A stretch of DNA of 6,589 bases, taken from assembly GCA_947631805.1 (NCBI GenBank), contig CANRNA010000101.1:1-6589 (forward strand), given 5' to 3'. The notes below the pieces were generated by a model. It saw only the letters and a program-made list of their open reading frames with translations. It was not told the DNA's origin and made no database searches. The translations under genes and the position numbers were made by a program. Source of the DNA: an uncultured Oscillospiraceae bacterium (GTDB lineage: Bacteria > Bacillota > Clostridia > Oscillospirales > Oscillospiraceae). Position 1 is the stretch's first letter. Every line of letters starts with the position of its first letter. Below, piece after piece: positions 1 through 5,857 of the stretch.

Positions 1-464
1 CGCAGGAACGGCCTGGTGGTCTTCTCCCAGCGCATCACGCTGCACCACTGGTTATATTTCATGGGCAGGTCCCGCCAGGAGTGGAGCACGTTTTTCCAGT
101 GGTCGCAGAAGAGCGTCTCGCTGGTGGGCCGCACGCACAGCCGCTCCGGCAGCTCCTCGCTCCCGCCTATCGTGACCCAGGCGCACTCCGGCGCGAAGCC
201 CTCCACATGGTCCTTTTCCTTCTGCAAAAGGCTCTCCGGGATGAGCATGGGCATGGACACGTTTTCGTGCCCCGTCTCCTTGAACTTCCTGTCCAGCACG
301 CCCATGATGTTTTCCCATATCGCGTAGCCGTAAGGCCGCAGCACAAACAGCCCCTTCACCCCGGAATAATCCACCAGCTCCGCCTTGGTGCATACGTCGG
401 TGTACCACTGGGCAAAATTCTCATCCATGGAAGTGATGCGTTCCACCTGCTTGTTGTTTGCCAT
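1..464 (-). CDS. proS: Prolyl-tRNA synthetase, N-terminal part (runs off left edge)
   Basis: Charges tRNA-Pro with proline in the cytoplasm. Only the first 154 codons are here; the frame is open to the window edge. The translation begins MANNKQVERITSMDENFAQW and carries class II synthetase landmarks: the LRPYGYAIWE segment (about residues 42-51) of motif 1 type, MPMLIP (71-76), the proline-site RPTSET (112-117), and the start of motif 2, RWEKTTRPFL (145-154). This pattern fits the archaeal/eukaryal-type (type 3) ProS without the internal editing insertion, which several Clostridia use instead of the E. coli type. The start ATG (464-462) follows an AGAGGTAGG ribosome site at 472-480. A strong promoter lies at 507-535, so the leader is only about 36 nt, too short for a T-box. 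It is divergent from the HAAS-protein operon. Family call is from recognition of motifs, not a search. Confidence 0.95.
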   Translation of the reverse strand, partial: MANNKQVERITSMDENFAQWYTDVCTKAELVDYSGVKGLFVLRPYGYAIWENIMGVLDRKFKETGHENVSMPMLIPESLLQKEKDHVEGFAPECAWVTIGGSEELPERLCVRPTSETLFCDHWKNVLHSWRDLPMKYNQWCSVMRWEKTTRPFL

Positions 465-506
465 CGTATATCCTACCTCTTTTCTTGTGACCCGTGTGAC
501 TTACCT

Positions 507-535
507 ATTTTATATATACAGCCGCCCCTTGTCAA
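507..535 (-). promoter_or_regulatory. Sigma-A promoter of proS
   Basis: Read on the minus strand, TTGACA (535-530) is followed by a 17-bp spacer and TAAAAT (512-507). This is a near-consensus housekeeping promoter 43 bp upstream of the proS start codon; the expected transcript start is near position 500. The -35 box forms one arm of a palindrome shared with the opposite promoter. Confidence 0.85.
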
Positions 536-548
536 GTGAAGACTTGAC
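531..548. repeat. Inverted repeat joining two divergent -35 boxes
   Basis: GTCAAGT (531-537) and ACTTGAC (542-548) form a perfect 7-bp inverted repeat with a 4-bp GAAG centre. The left arm contains most of the proS -35 box and the right arm most of the -35 box of the rightward operon. It could be an operator contacted by one dimer to affect both promoters, or simply two back-to-back -35 boxes; the sequence alone cannot decide. Confidence 0.6.
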
Positions 549-572
549 CGCCGCCCGCATTATAGATATAAT
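544..572 (+). promoter_or_regulatory. Sigma-A promoter of the HAAS-protein/aminotransferase operon
   Basis: TTGACC (544-549), a 17-bp spacer and a perfect TATAAT (567-572) form a strong promoter reading right. The expected transcript start is near 579, giving a leader of about 63 nt before the ATG at 643. It lies back to back with the proS promoter; the two -35 boxes are only 8 bp apart. Confidence 0.85.
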
Positions 573-581
573 ATGTATACT

Positions 582-596
582 GTCAAGGGCATTGAC
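582..596. repeat. Second TTGAC inverted repeat just after the predicted start site
   Basis: GTCAA (582-586) and TTGAC (592-596) form a 5-bp perfect dyad with a 5-bp centre, at about +3 to +17 of the rightward transcript. It repeats the core of the 531-548 palindrome, so the two could be a pair of operator sites for one unseen regulator. TTGAC also resembles a -35 core, so the similarity may be trivial. Confidence 0.35.
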
Positions 597-642
597 GCCG
601 CCTGGGCGCGCATAAATGCCCACGCCCCGAAAGGAACGCACG

Positions 643-1578
643 ATGAATAAACAGCGATATCTTGCCGAGCTGCACCAGCTCCTGATATTTATGACCGCCG
701 CCGACCGGGAGGAGACCCTCAGCCGGTTCGGCGCGCTGTTCGACGACGCGGGGCCCGACGGCGCGGACGCCCTTGTCCGCCGCCTGGGCTCCCCCACGAA
801 AAACGCCATCCGCCTGAGCCGGACTTATGCCCCCGGCCACCTCACCGACGAATATCTCTTCGCCGGTATCCCCATGAAAGCGCCCGCTCCCTCCCAGCCG
901 GAGCCCCGGCCCCAGGAGGAGACAGCCTCCGCCCACGATCATCTGCCCCTGGCGGACGATATGCCGGACTTTGAGCTGCCCTCGCTGGACATCCCCGACG
1001 TGCCGGACATGCCTCTGCCCCCCGGCCACATCGTCACCAAGAATACTCCCCAGCCGGAGCCGGAGCCCGCTCCCGCGCCGGAGGCAGAGCCCCAGCCCGA
1101 GACCGCCCCGCCCGCGCCGGAAACCCCCGCTCCCTCTGATAATAAGGAGCCCACGCCGCCCCGCTTTGTCTCCATGCCCCTGGACGCGCCCCACGAGCCG
1201 CGCCCCCGGCCCCAGCCCCGGACGGTGGTGAAGCGGTCCATGCCCCTGTGGGCAGGCATCCCCCTGTTCGTCATCCTGCTGCTTGTCCTGGCCGTGCCTG
1301 TGGGCCTGGTGTGCCTGGTCCTTCTGCCTGTGCTGCTGGCCCCCGGCCTGGCCATCCTGGTGGCCGCCTGGCTCGCCGCCGTGGGCGGCCTGTGGTGCAT
1401 CAGCTACATCGCTGACGCGGTCATGCTCTTCGGTCTGGCCTTCGTGGTTTTGGGCGTCGCCCTTCTCGTGCTGTGGTGCGGGGTGTGGCTGGACGTGGGC
1501 CTTGTCACCTTATATATCCGCGCCCTGCGGGGCATGAAGCATCTCTTTCTGGGAAGGACGGTGACCGAATATGCGTAA
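643..1578 (+). CDS. HAAS (DUF1700)-type signalling membrane protein with Pro-rich linker
   Basis: A 311-residue protein of unknown precise function. Residues 1-62 match the helical HAAS/DUF1700 pattern: MNKQRYLAELHQLL, then acidic REETLSRFGALFDDAG and a closing RRLGSP. Such domains are usually fused to membrane segments and often work with PadR regulators and cell-envelope stress modules (family knowledge). Residues about 77-193 are a low-complexity, acidic, Pro/Glu-rich linker. After a KR pair come 95 very hydrophobic residues (about 199-296), enough for three or four membrane helices. The ATG at 643 was chosen because AAGGA (631-635) lies 7 nt upstream; the in-frame ATG at 616 has no ribosome site. 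No padR gene lies beside it in this window. It is the first gene of the operon and overlaps the next gene by 8 bp. Confidence 0.8.
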   Translation: MNKQRYLAELHQLLIFMTAADREETLSRFGALFDDAGPDGADALVRRLGSPTKNAIRLSRTYAPGHLTDEYLFAGIPMKAPAPSQPEPRPQEETASAHDHLPLADDMPDFELPSLDIPDVPDMPLPPGHIVTKNTPQPEPEPAPAPEAEPQPETAPPAPETPAPSDNKEPTPPRFVSMPLDAPHEPRPRPQPRTVVKRSMPLWAGIPLFVILLLVLAVPVGLVCLVLLPVLLAPGLAILVAAWLAAVGGLWCISYIADAVMLFGLAFVVLGVALLVLWCGVWLDVGLVTLYIRALRGMKHLFLGRTVTEYA

Positions 1579-1813
1579 AGCCTGGCATGTCGTCAGCGCT
1601 CTTGCCTTTGCCTGCCTGCTGCTGGGCGCGGTAGGCATCGGGGTGGGCTTTTTCACCGGCAGCTCCCCCACGGCCCTGGAGGCCCACGGCCACCTGGCCC
1701 AGTACAGCGAGCGCCTGGCCCTGAACTGGGACATCCTCCGTCAGGACGCCGGAAATATCCTGGCCTTTCTGGAGCAGTCGCTTGCCTCTCTCCGGGCCTT
1801 CGTCGGCCTCTGA
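1571..1813 (+). CDS. Small single-span membrane protein (80 aa)
   Basis: I do not recognise a family. The N-terminus MRKAW is followed by a hydrophobic segment (about residues 6-29, rich in Ala, Leu and Gly), then about 50 mostly hydrophilic residues predicted outside the membrane, ending in an amphipathic-looking stretch (LNWDILRQDAGNILAFLEQS, 50-69). The segment could be an uncleaved anchor or a signal peptide; no lipobox Cys in the usual place is evident. The start ATG overlaps the last codons of the HAAS gene, and GGGAAGGA (1551-1558) lies 12 nt upstream, so translational coupling is likely. The close pairing suggests it is a partner of the multi-span HAAS protein (inference). Codon composition resembles its neighbours and the ribosome site supports a real gene. 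Confidence 0.7.
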   Translation: MRKAWHVVSALAFACLLLGAVGIGVGFFTGSSPTALEAHGHLAQYSERLALNWDILRQDAGNILAFLEQSLASLRAFVGL

Positions 1814-1834
1814 CCGGAAAGGAGGACTGTTCCC

Positions 1835-3013
1835 ATGCCGCAGCTGAGCGACCGCGTCGGTCTGTTCACCGACTCCGTCATCCGTCGCATGACCCGTATC
1901 AGCAACCAATACGGGGCCATCAACCTGTCCCAGGGCTTCCCCGATTTTGACCCGCCCCAGCCCATGCTGGACCGGCTGGCCCAGGTTGCCCGCCAGGGAC
2001 CCCACCAGTATTCCATCACCTTCGGCGCTCAGAACCTCCGCGAAGCCCTGGCCCGGAAGCAGAGCCGCGCCATCGGCCGCGCCGTTGACCCGGACCGGGA
2101 GATCGTCGTCACTTGCGGCAGCACCGAGGCCATGATGTGCGCCATGATGACCATCTGCAACCCCGGCGACAAGGTGATGGTCTTCTCCCCCTTCTATGAG
2201 AACTACGGGGCCGACACCATTCTCTCCGGCGCGGAGCCCATCTACATCCCCCTTGTCCCCCCGGACTACACCTTTGACCTGTCCCTCATCGAGCAGGGCT
2301 TCCGGGACGGGGCCAAGGCCATCATCATCTGCAACCCCTCCAACCCCTGCGGCAAGGTCTTCACCCGCCAGGAGCTGGCCTCCATCGCCGAGCTGGTCAT
2401 CCGCTACGACGCTTTCGCCGTCACCGACGAGGTCTACGAGCATCTTGTCTATGCCCCCGCCCGGCACGTATACATGTCCGCCCTGCCCGGTATGTTCGAC
2501 CACACCATCACCTGCAACTCCCTGTCCAAGACCTTCTCCGCCACCGGCTGGCGGCTGGGCTACCTTATCGCCCCCGCCCAGGTGGTAGAAGGGGCCAAAA
2601 AGGTCCACGACTTTCTCACGGTGGGGGCCGCCGCCCCGCTCCAGGAGGCCGCCGTGGCCGGACTGGAGATGCCCGACAGCTACTATGAGGACCTGTGCGC
2701 CCTGTACACGGAAAAGCGCGACTATTTTCTGGCCGGGCTCGACCGCATCGGCCTGAAGCACAACGTCCCCCAGGGGACCTACTTCGTGCTGCTGGACATC
2801 TCCGATTTTCTGGCCCTGCCCCGGTTCTCCGGCTGGACGGATCTGCAGTTCTGCGAGTGGATGATAAAGGACATCGGCGTGGCCGCCGTCCCCGGCTCCA
2901 GCTTTTTCAAGGAGCCTGTGAATGACCTCATCCGCCTCCACTTCGCCCGCCAGAAACCGGCCATGGACGAGGCCCTCGCCCGCCTGGCGAAGCTCAAAGA
3001 CTTTCTCTCCTGA
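1835..3013 (+). CDS. PLP-dependent class I/II aminotransferase
   Basis: A complete 392-residue cytoplasmic fold-type I aminotransferase, usual length for the family. It probably moves amino groups between an L-amino acid and a 2-oxo acid. Visible landmarks: LSQGFPDFDPP (31-41), cofactor-phosphate region GSTEA (95-99), NPSNPCGK (167-174), TDEVYE with the ring-nitrogen Asp198, the Schiff-base Lys232 in SLSKTFSATGWRLGY, and the carboxylate-binding Arg367 in LIRLHFAR. The SQGFPDF and TGWRLGY motifs and the phenylalanine-rich C-terminus resemble the kynurenine/glutamine transaminase K and methionine aminotransferase (YbdL) branch, but substrate cannot be fixed from sequence. All catalytic residues are present. 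AAAGGAGG (1818-1824) precedes the ATG by 10 nt. It starts 21 bp after the small membrane gene, so it likely shares the operon, with no obvious functional link. Confidence 0.93.
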   Translation: MPQLSDRVGLFTDSVIRRMTRISNQYGAINLSQGFPDFDPPQPMLDRLAQVARQGPHQYSITFGAQNLREALARKQSRAIGRAVDPDREIVVTCGSTEAMMCAMMTICNPGDKVMVFSPFYENYGADTILSGAEPIYIPLVPPDYTFDLSLIEQGFRDGAKAIIICNPSNPCGKVFTRQELASIAELVIRYDAFAVTDEVYEHLVYAPARHVYMSALPGMFDHTITCNSLSKTFSATGWRLGYLIAPAQVVEGAKKVHDFLTVGAAAPLQEAAVAGLEMPDSYYEDLCALYTEKRDYFLAGLDRIGLKHNVPQGTYFVLLDISDFLALPRFSGWTDLQFCEWMIKDIGVAAVPGSSFFKEPVNDLIRLHFARQKPAMDEALARLAKLKDFLS

Positions 3014-3038
3014 CTAAGTACTACAGATATTATAACTC

Positions 3039-3070
3039 CGGAGCGGTATGAACCATGTCATGCCGCTCCG
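3039..3070. terminator. Hairpin 1 between convergent genes
   Basis: CGGAGCGGTATG (3039-3050) pairs with CATGCCGCTCCG (3059-3070): 12 bp with a single G-T wobble and an 8-nt loop. It lies 25 bp after the aminotransferase stop. No T-run follows on the plus strand; on the minus strand it is followed only by the weakly T-rich GAGTTATAAT. It may help stop or stabilise transcripts, but it is not a canonical intrinsic terminator. Confidence 0.5.
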
Positions 3071-3074
3071 AATG

Positions 3075-3116
3075 CGCGGGGCGGCCACCTCTGGCCGCCC
3101 CGCGTCCTGCTGTTTT
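3075..3116. terminator. Hairpin 2, very GC-rich, likely terminator between convergent genes
   Basis: CGCGGGGCGGCCA (3075-3087) and TGGCCGCCCCGCG (3092-3104) form a perfect 13-bp stem with a CCTC loop. On the plus strand it is followed, after 8 nt, by TTTT (3113-3116), a weak U-tract; on the minus strand no T-run follows directly. It sits between the stop of the aminotransferase and the stop of the repressor (3119), where a two-way terminator is expected. Confidence 0.65.
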
Positions 3117-3118
3117 CA

Positions 3119-3865
3119 CTATCGCGCGTCCGTCGGCAGCCCCACCCGCTCCATGAGGATGGTGCCGAAGCAGGTGACGCTCCGCTCCGAGTCGTAGGCA
3201 ATGGTCACGTCCGCGTCCTTCCGCTCCCGGTTCAGGGCAAACAGGTACAGGTTCCCCATGAAGTCCTGGCACACCTGCTTGCACAAAAACTCCCCGTCCA
3301 GCAGCAGCGCCGCCACCTCTCCGTCCCGTGGAGCCCGCTTCTGCCCCAGGGCCACCGCCCCGTCGTGGAGATAGGGCTCCATGCTGTTGCCGTTGATGCG
3401 CACGGCGAAGTCCGCGGCGCTGTCCGCCGGGACCGGGTAATCCTCCCATGCGTTGCCGAAATCCGGGTCGCCCCGTCCGGCGGCAAAGGAGTTGCCGAAC
3501 AGGGGTATCACCTTCGTCTCGGCTCGGGTCCTGGCCCCGTCCGCGGCGGCCATCCGCCGCTTTTCCTCTTCCGTCACGGCCCGCACCACCCGCTTTCCGT
3601 GGCCGTCCAGCCGGTCGTAATCTCTGGCAAGGCCCATGGCCTCGCCAGACAGGGCCCTGGCGCTCTCCACGGGTCCGAACAGCTCGCTCATGCTCACGTC
3701 CAGCGCCTGGGCTACGCTCATCACCACCGACACCGTGGGGCTCTTCGTCTCCCCGTGCAGTATCTTGTTCAGCGTCCCCTTCGCCACGCCGGACCGGCGC
3801 GCCAGCTCGTCGATGGTCATCCCCGCCTGGCGGCGGTATTGGCTCAGCCTCTCACCGATATCCAT
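3119..3865 (-). CDS. XRE/S24 family self-cleaving repressor (CI/LexA-like)
   Basis: A 248-residue DNA-binding repressor. Residues 3-60 are an XRE/Cro-type helix-turn-helix (MTIDELARRSGVAKGTLNKI). A charged linker (about 66-118) leads to an S24 peptidase domain (about 119-240). The likely self-cleavage bond is Ala129-Gly130 in SFAAGRG; the catalytic pair is Ser161 in NGNSMEP and Lys196 in EFLCKQV. Spacing of 31 residues from Gly to Ser and 35 from Ser to Lys matches LexA and CI geometry. So RecA-stimulated cleavage after DNA damage is expected (family knowledge), although some S24 regulators respond to other signals. Start ATG 3865-3863 follows AAGGAGG 7 nt upstream. It is divergent from the sigma-like gene at 4042, and CGGGA operators lie over its own promoter, implying autoregulation. 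Prophage origin or a domesticated switch are both possible. Confidence 0.92.
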   Translation of the reverse strand: MDIGERLSQYRRQAGMTIDELARRSGVAKGTLNKILHGETKSPTVSVVMSVAQALDVSMSELFGPVESARALSGEAMGLARDYDRLDGHGKRVVRAVTEEEKRRMAAADGARTRAETKVIPLFGNSFAAGRGDPDFGNAWEDYPVPADSAADFAVRINGNSMEPYLHDGAVALGQKRAPRDGEVAALLLDGEFLCKQVCQDFMGNLYLFALNRERKDADVTIAYDSERSVTCFGTILMERVGLPTDAR

Positions 3866-3888
3866 GCCTCACCCTCCTTGTCGCCCCC

Positions 3889-3917
3889 ATTGTACCCGAA
3901 TATTATCTTGCTGTCAA
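3889..3917 (-). promoter_or_regulatory. Promoter of the S24 repressor gene
   Basis: On the minus strand TTGACA (3917-3912), a 17-bp spacer and TACAAT (3894-3889). Transcript start is expected near 3882, so the leader is only about 17 nt and consists largely of the ribosome site. A CGGGT half-operator lies in the spacer against the -10 box. Confidence 0.88.
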
Positions 3918-4006
3918 CAAAAATAATCCACTTTTCGGGACTATTTCTTCTTGACTTTATCCGTTAACGGGACTATACTACAGTCAAAGCATCCCGAATA
4001 CGGGAC
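3894..4006. promoter_or_regulatory. Array of four CGGGA operators at 32-33 bp intervals
   Basis: The best site is D, a perfect dyad TCCCG-AATA-CGGGA (3992-4005). Site C (3959-3972) is ATCCG-TTAA-CGGGA, containing the perfect palindrome CCGTTAACGG. Site B (3927-3940) is TCCAC-TTTT-CGGGA. Site A (3894-3907) keeps only one half, ACCCG, followed by the same AATA centre as D. Dyad centres are near 3900.5, 3933.5, 3965.5 and 3998.5, i.e. 33, 32 and 33 bp apart. B and C also share the nonamer CGGGACTAT. Site A lies in the repressor promoter spacer, C fills the spacer of the rightward promoter, and D sits just after the rightward start site. Most likely bound by the adjacent S24 repressor (inference from position). 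Confidence 0.7.
3951..3979 (+). promoter_or_regulatory. Promoter of the sigma-70-region-4-like gene
   Basis: TTGACT (3951-3956), a 17-bp spacer and TATACT (3974-3979). Transcript start is expected near 3986, giving a leader of about 56 nt. The spacer is almost wholly occupied by operator C, and operator D lies at about +6 to +20, so a bound repressor would block this promoter. Confidence 0.85.
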
Positions 4007-4041
4007 AAAACCGCGTATTTGACCGAAAAGGAGGATATACA

Positions 4042-4479
4042 ATGGATTGGAAGCAGGAAGCGGCGGACAAGCTGATGCAGTATGAGGCCCGCCGTCAGTC
4101 GTTGGAGAACATCCCCGCCGAGATAAAGCGCCTGGAGCTGGACTATCTGTCCCTGCGCAGCACCGTCCCGGACGCCATCCCCGCCAGAGGCAGCGGCAGC
4201 CGCCGGGAGGACGCCATGCTGTCCAACATCGTCCGCCGGGAGGAGCTGGCCCGGCAGCTGGAGTCGGCCCGTGCCTGGGTGGCCCTGGCGGACGAGGGCC
4301 TCTCCGCCCTGGACGAGGAGGACCGGCTCGTCCTGGACCGGTTCTATGTCCACCGGCGCAAGGGGGCAGCCGAGTGTCTGTGCGAGGAGCTGGACCGGGA
4401 GAAAGCCCAGGTCTACCGCCGCCGGGACCGGGCTCTGCGCCGGTTCACCCTGGCCCTGTACGGCGGCCTGGAATCGTAG
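4042..4479 (+). CDS. Small sigma-70-region-4-like regulator (ArpU/RinA/DUF1492-like)
   Basis: A 145-residue, highly charged, mostly helical protein. Residues 1-40 and 63-85 have coiled-coil-like heptad character; residues about 87-141 resemble sigma-70 region 4: LSALDEEDRLVLDRFYVHRR, then a turn, then AQVYRRRDRALRRFTLALY as a basic recognition helix. This layout is typical of phage late-gene activators of the ArpU/RinA/DUF1492 type in Firmicutes (family knowledge). No sigma region 2 is present, so it should act as an activator or sigma-like accessory rather than a full sigma factor. AAGGAGG (4028-4034) lies 7 nt before the ATG. It is monocistronic: a strong terminator follows 11 bp after the stop. 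Divergence from the self-cleaving repressor and the operators over its promoter suggest damage- or signal-induced expression. Its target promoters are not evident in this window. Confidence 0.78.
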   Translation: MDWKQEAADKLMQYEARRQSLENIPAEIKRLELDYLSLRSTVPDAIPARGSGSRREDAMLSNIVRREELARQLESARAWVALADEGLSALDEEDRLVLDRFYVHRRKGAAECLCEELDREKAQVYRRRDRALRRFTLALYGGLES

Positions 4480-4490
4480 ACCACGAAAAC

Positions 4491-4524
4491 GGAGACGGGT
4501 CATTTGACCCGTCTCCCGATTTTT
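4491..4524. terminator. Bidirectional intrinsic terminator
   Basis: GGAGACGGGTCA (4491-4502) pairs with TGACCCGTCTCC (4505-4516), a 12-bp perfect stem whose innermost pairs probably open into a larger loop. TTTTT (4520-4524) follows on the plus strand and, because of AAAA at 4486-4489, TTTT follows on the minus strand. It serves the sigma-like gene from the left and the SH3b gene (stop at 4532) from the right. Confidence 0.9.
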
Positions 4525-4531
4525 ATGCCTG

Positions 4532-5857
4532 TCAGTTTTTCGTCACGTAGGCCGCGCTCACGTAGCCGGTCTGGCCGTTGTAGCTGACCTGATACCAGTC
4601 GCCGCTCTGTCCCGTGCAGGTGAGGCTCTGTCCGTTCGTCAGCAGGCCCAGCTTGCTGTAGCCGGTGCCCGGCCCGGAGCGGATGTTCACGCCGCTGGGG
4701 GTGTTGCAGGTGACCGTCCCGGTCGTGGTAGTCGTGCCGCCGCTGGTGGTGCCGGAGCCGCTCTCCAGCAGGCCCGTGGACACATACAGGGTCTGGCCGT
4801 TATAGCTCACACGGGTCCAGTCGCCGGAGACGCCCGTGCGCGTCAGCTCCGTGCCCTTGGCCACGGTGGCCATCACGCTGTAGTTGGTGCCCGGACCGGA
4901 GCGGAGGTTCGCGCCGATGTCCACGGCCACCTTCACCGTGCCGCTGGCCTCGGTGGCGTTGATGTTGGGAGGATTGGTGGCCGCCGCGGGCTTGGTGGTG
5001 GTCAGGAAAGACTCGCTCACGTAAGCGGTGCCGCCGTTATACTGCACCCGGCTCCACCCGGTGTTGGTCCGGCCGGTGCGCTGGAGCTGATAGCCCGTGC
5101 TCTCAGACCCTATGGCGCTGTAGCTGGTGCCCGGGCCGGAGCGGATGTTCACGCCCACGCCGTTGATGTACACCGTGTCATACACGTCGGTCACACCGCT
5201 GGTGGGGGTATTGGTGGGCGTCGCCGAGGGCTGGATGGTGGCAGGAGGCGGCGCAATCTGCTGGATGTTGGGGGTCACCGCCGGAACAGCGGTGGGCGTG
5301 GGGCTGGGCCTGGGAGTAGCCGTAGGCGCCGCGGTGGCCGTAGGCTCCGTCGTGGGCACCGGTGTCTCAAAGCTCTGGGACGGCTCGGGCGGCGTGGCGG
5401 GCCCGTTGAGCTTGATGACGAGCACCACAGCCACCACGATGATGACCAATATGACCGCCAGCACAGCGGCTATCTGCCACATACGCCGGTCGGACTTCTG
5501 TCCGCCCCGGTCCGGGCTCTTGCCGCCTCTGGCCGTTTCCGTGGGCCGGGGCGTCCTGTCGTCCGCCATGCCCATGCGCCCCTGGCGCTCGGGACGGACG
5601 CGGCCCTCGTTCGCCGCCTCCTCCGGGGTAAAGAAGCCGTCTCCCCGGGATGTGGTGGCGGCGTCCTCCTCCGGACGGACGGGCCTGGGCAGATTGCGCA
5701 GCGCGTCGTCGCGGCTTTGGCGCTGGTCCTTTTTGGACTCCTTCGGCAGCGTCTCCACCCGGCCGGAATCCAGCCTGGCGTGGCATTTGCGGCAGTATTT
5801 CATGTCCGCCGGTACGGTCGCCCCGCAATTAGGGCATTTGCGTGTGTTTTTGCTCAT
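4532..5857 (-). CDS. Zinc-ribbon, single-span membrane protein with three SH3b domains
   Basis: A 441-residue protein with a clear modular order: a cytoplasmic zinc ribbon (CPNCG and CRKCH; Cys8, 11, 22, 25), a charged disordered segment (about 30-125), one membrane helix (about 127-149, Val/Ile-rich), a Pro/Thr-rich wall-spanning linker (150-225), and three bacterial SH3 domains (about 229-286, 307-364, 380-440), each opening with N(I/L)RSGPGT. No cleavable signal peptide precedes the helix, so the ribbon is inside and the SH3b domains outside, where such domains commonly bind peptidoglycan (family knowledge). No enzyme domain is present, so it may be a sensor or anchoring protein rather than a hydrolase. 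GAGGGG (5866-5871) lies 8 nt before the ATG. It starts 55 bp after the PurN-like gene; I see no convincing separate promoter or terminator in between, so co-transcription is plausible. Confidence 0.88.
   Translation of the reverse strand: MSKNTRKCPNCGATVPADMKYCRKCHARLDSGRVETLPKESKKDQRQSRDDALRNLPRPVRPEEDAATTSRGDGFFTPEEAANEGRVRPERQGRMGMADDRTPRPTETARGGKSPDRGGQKSDRRMWQIAAVLAVILVIIVVAVVLVIKLNGPATPPEPSQSFETPVPTTEPTATAAPTATPRPSPTPTAVPAVTPNIQQIAPPPATIQPSATPTNTPTSGVTDVYDTVYINGVGVNIRSGPGTSYSAIGSESTGYQLQRTGRTNTGWSRVQYNGGTAYVSESFLTTTKPAAATNPPNINATEASGTVKVAVDIGANLRSGPGTNYSVMATVAKGTELTRTGVSGDWTRVSYNGQTLYVSTGLLESGSGTTSGGTTTTTGTVTCNTPSGVNIRSGPGTGYSKLGLLTNGQSLTCTGQSGDWYQVSYNGQTGYVSAAYVTKN
4665..5154 (-). repeat. 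Three diverged DNA repeats encoding the SH3b openings
   Basis: The block coding for the N(I/L)RSGPGT motif with its flank recurs near 4665-4690, 4885-4913 and 5125-5154 (core on the plus strand GGTGCCCGG, then CCGGAGCGG). Intervals are about 220 and 240 bp, matching one SH3b domain plus linker. The copies differ at scattered positions, consistent with old tandem duplication within the gene. Confidence 0.7.

Noticed and set aside
465..506. Possible T-box or other riboswitch leader for proS
   Set aside because: The strong promoter at 507-535 leaves a leader of only about 36 nt, with no specifier stem, T-box sequence or terminator.
616..642. Upstream ATG for the HAAS gene, adding nine residues
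   Set aside because: No ribosome site precedes 616, whereas AAGGA lies 7 nt before the ATG at 643 and the resulting MNKQRYL start matches the family pattern.
1505..2941. 478-codon open frame on the minus strand opposite the aminotransferase
   Set aside because: It is antisense to a gene with all family motifs, its translation is Gly/Val/His-rich low-complexity without recognisable domains, and it has no convincing ribosome site. High GC content readily keeps such frames open.
3894..4006. SOS boxes for the host LexA
   Set aside because: The dyads are TCCCG-N4-CGGGA, not the GAAC-N4-GTTC-type box of Gram-positive LexA, so the adjacent S24 repressor is the better candidate ligand.
3119..4479. 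A complete prophage or integrative element
   Set aside because: No integrase, excisionase, attachment-site repeats or structural genes are visible, and flanking genes look chromosomal.
4665..5154. CRISPR-like regularly spaced repeats
   Set aside because: The repeats are inside a coding frame, diverged, about 220-240 bp apart, and explained by three SH3b domains.
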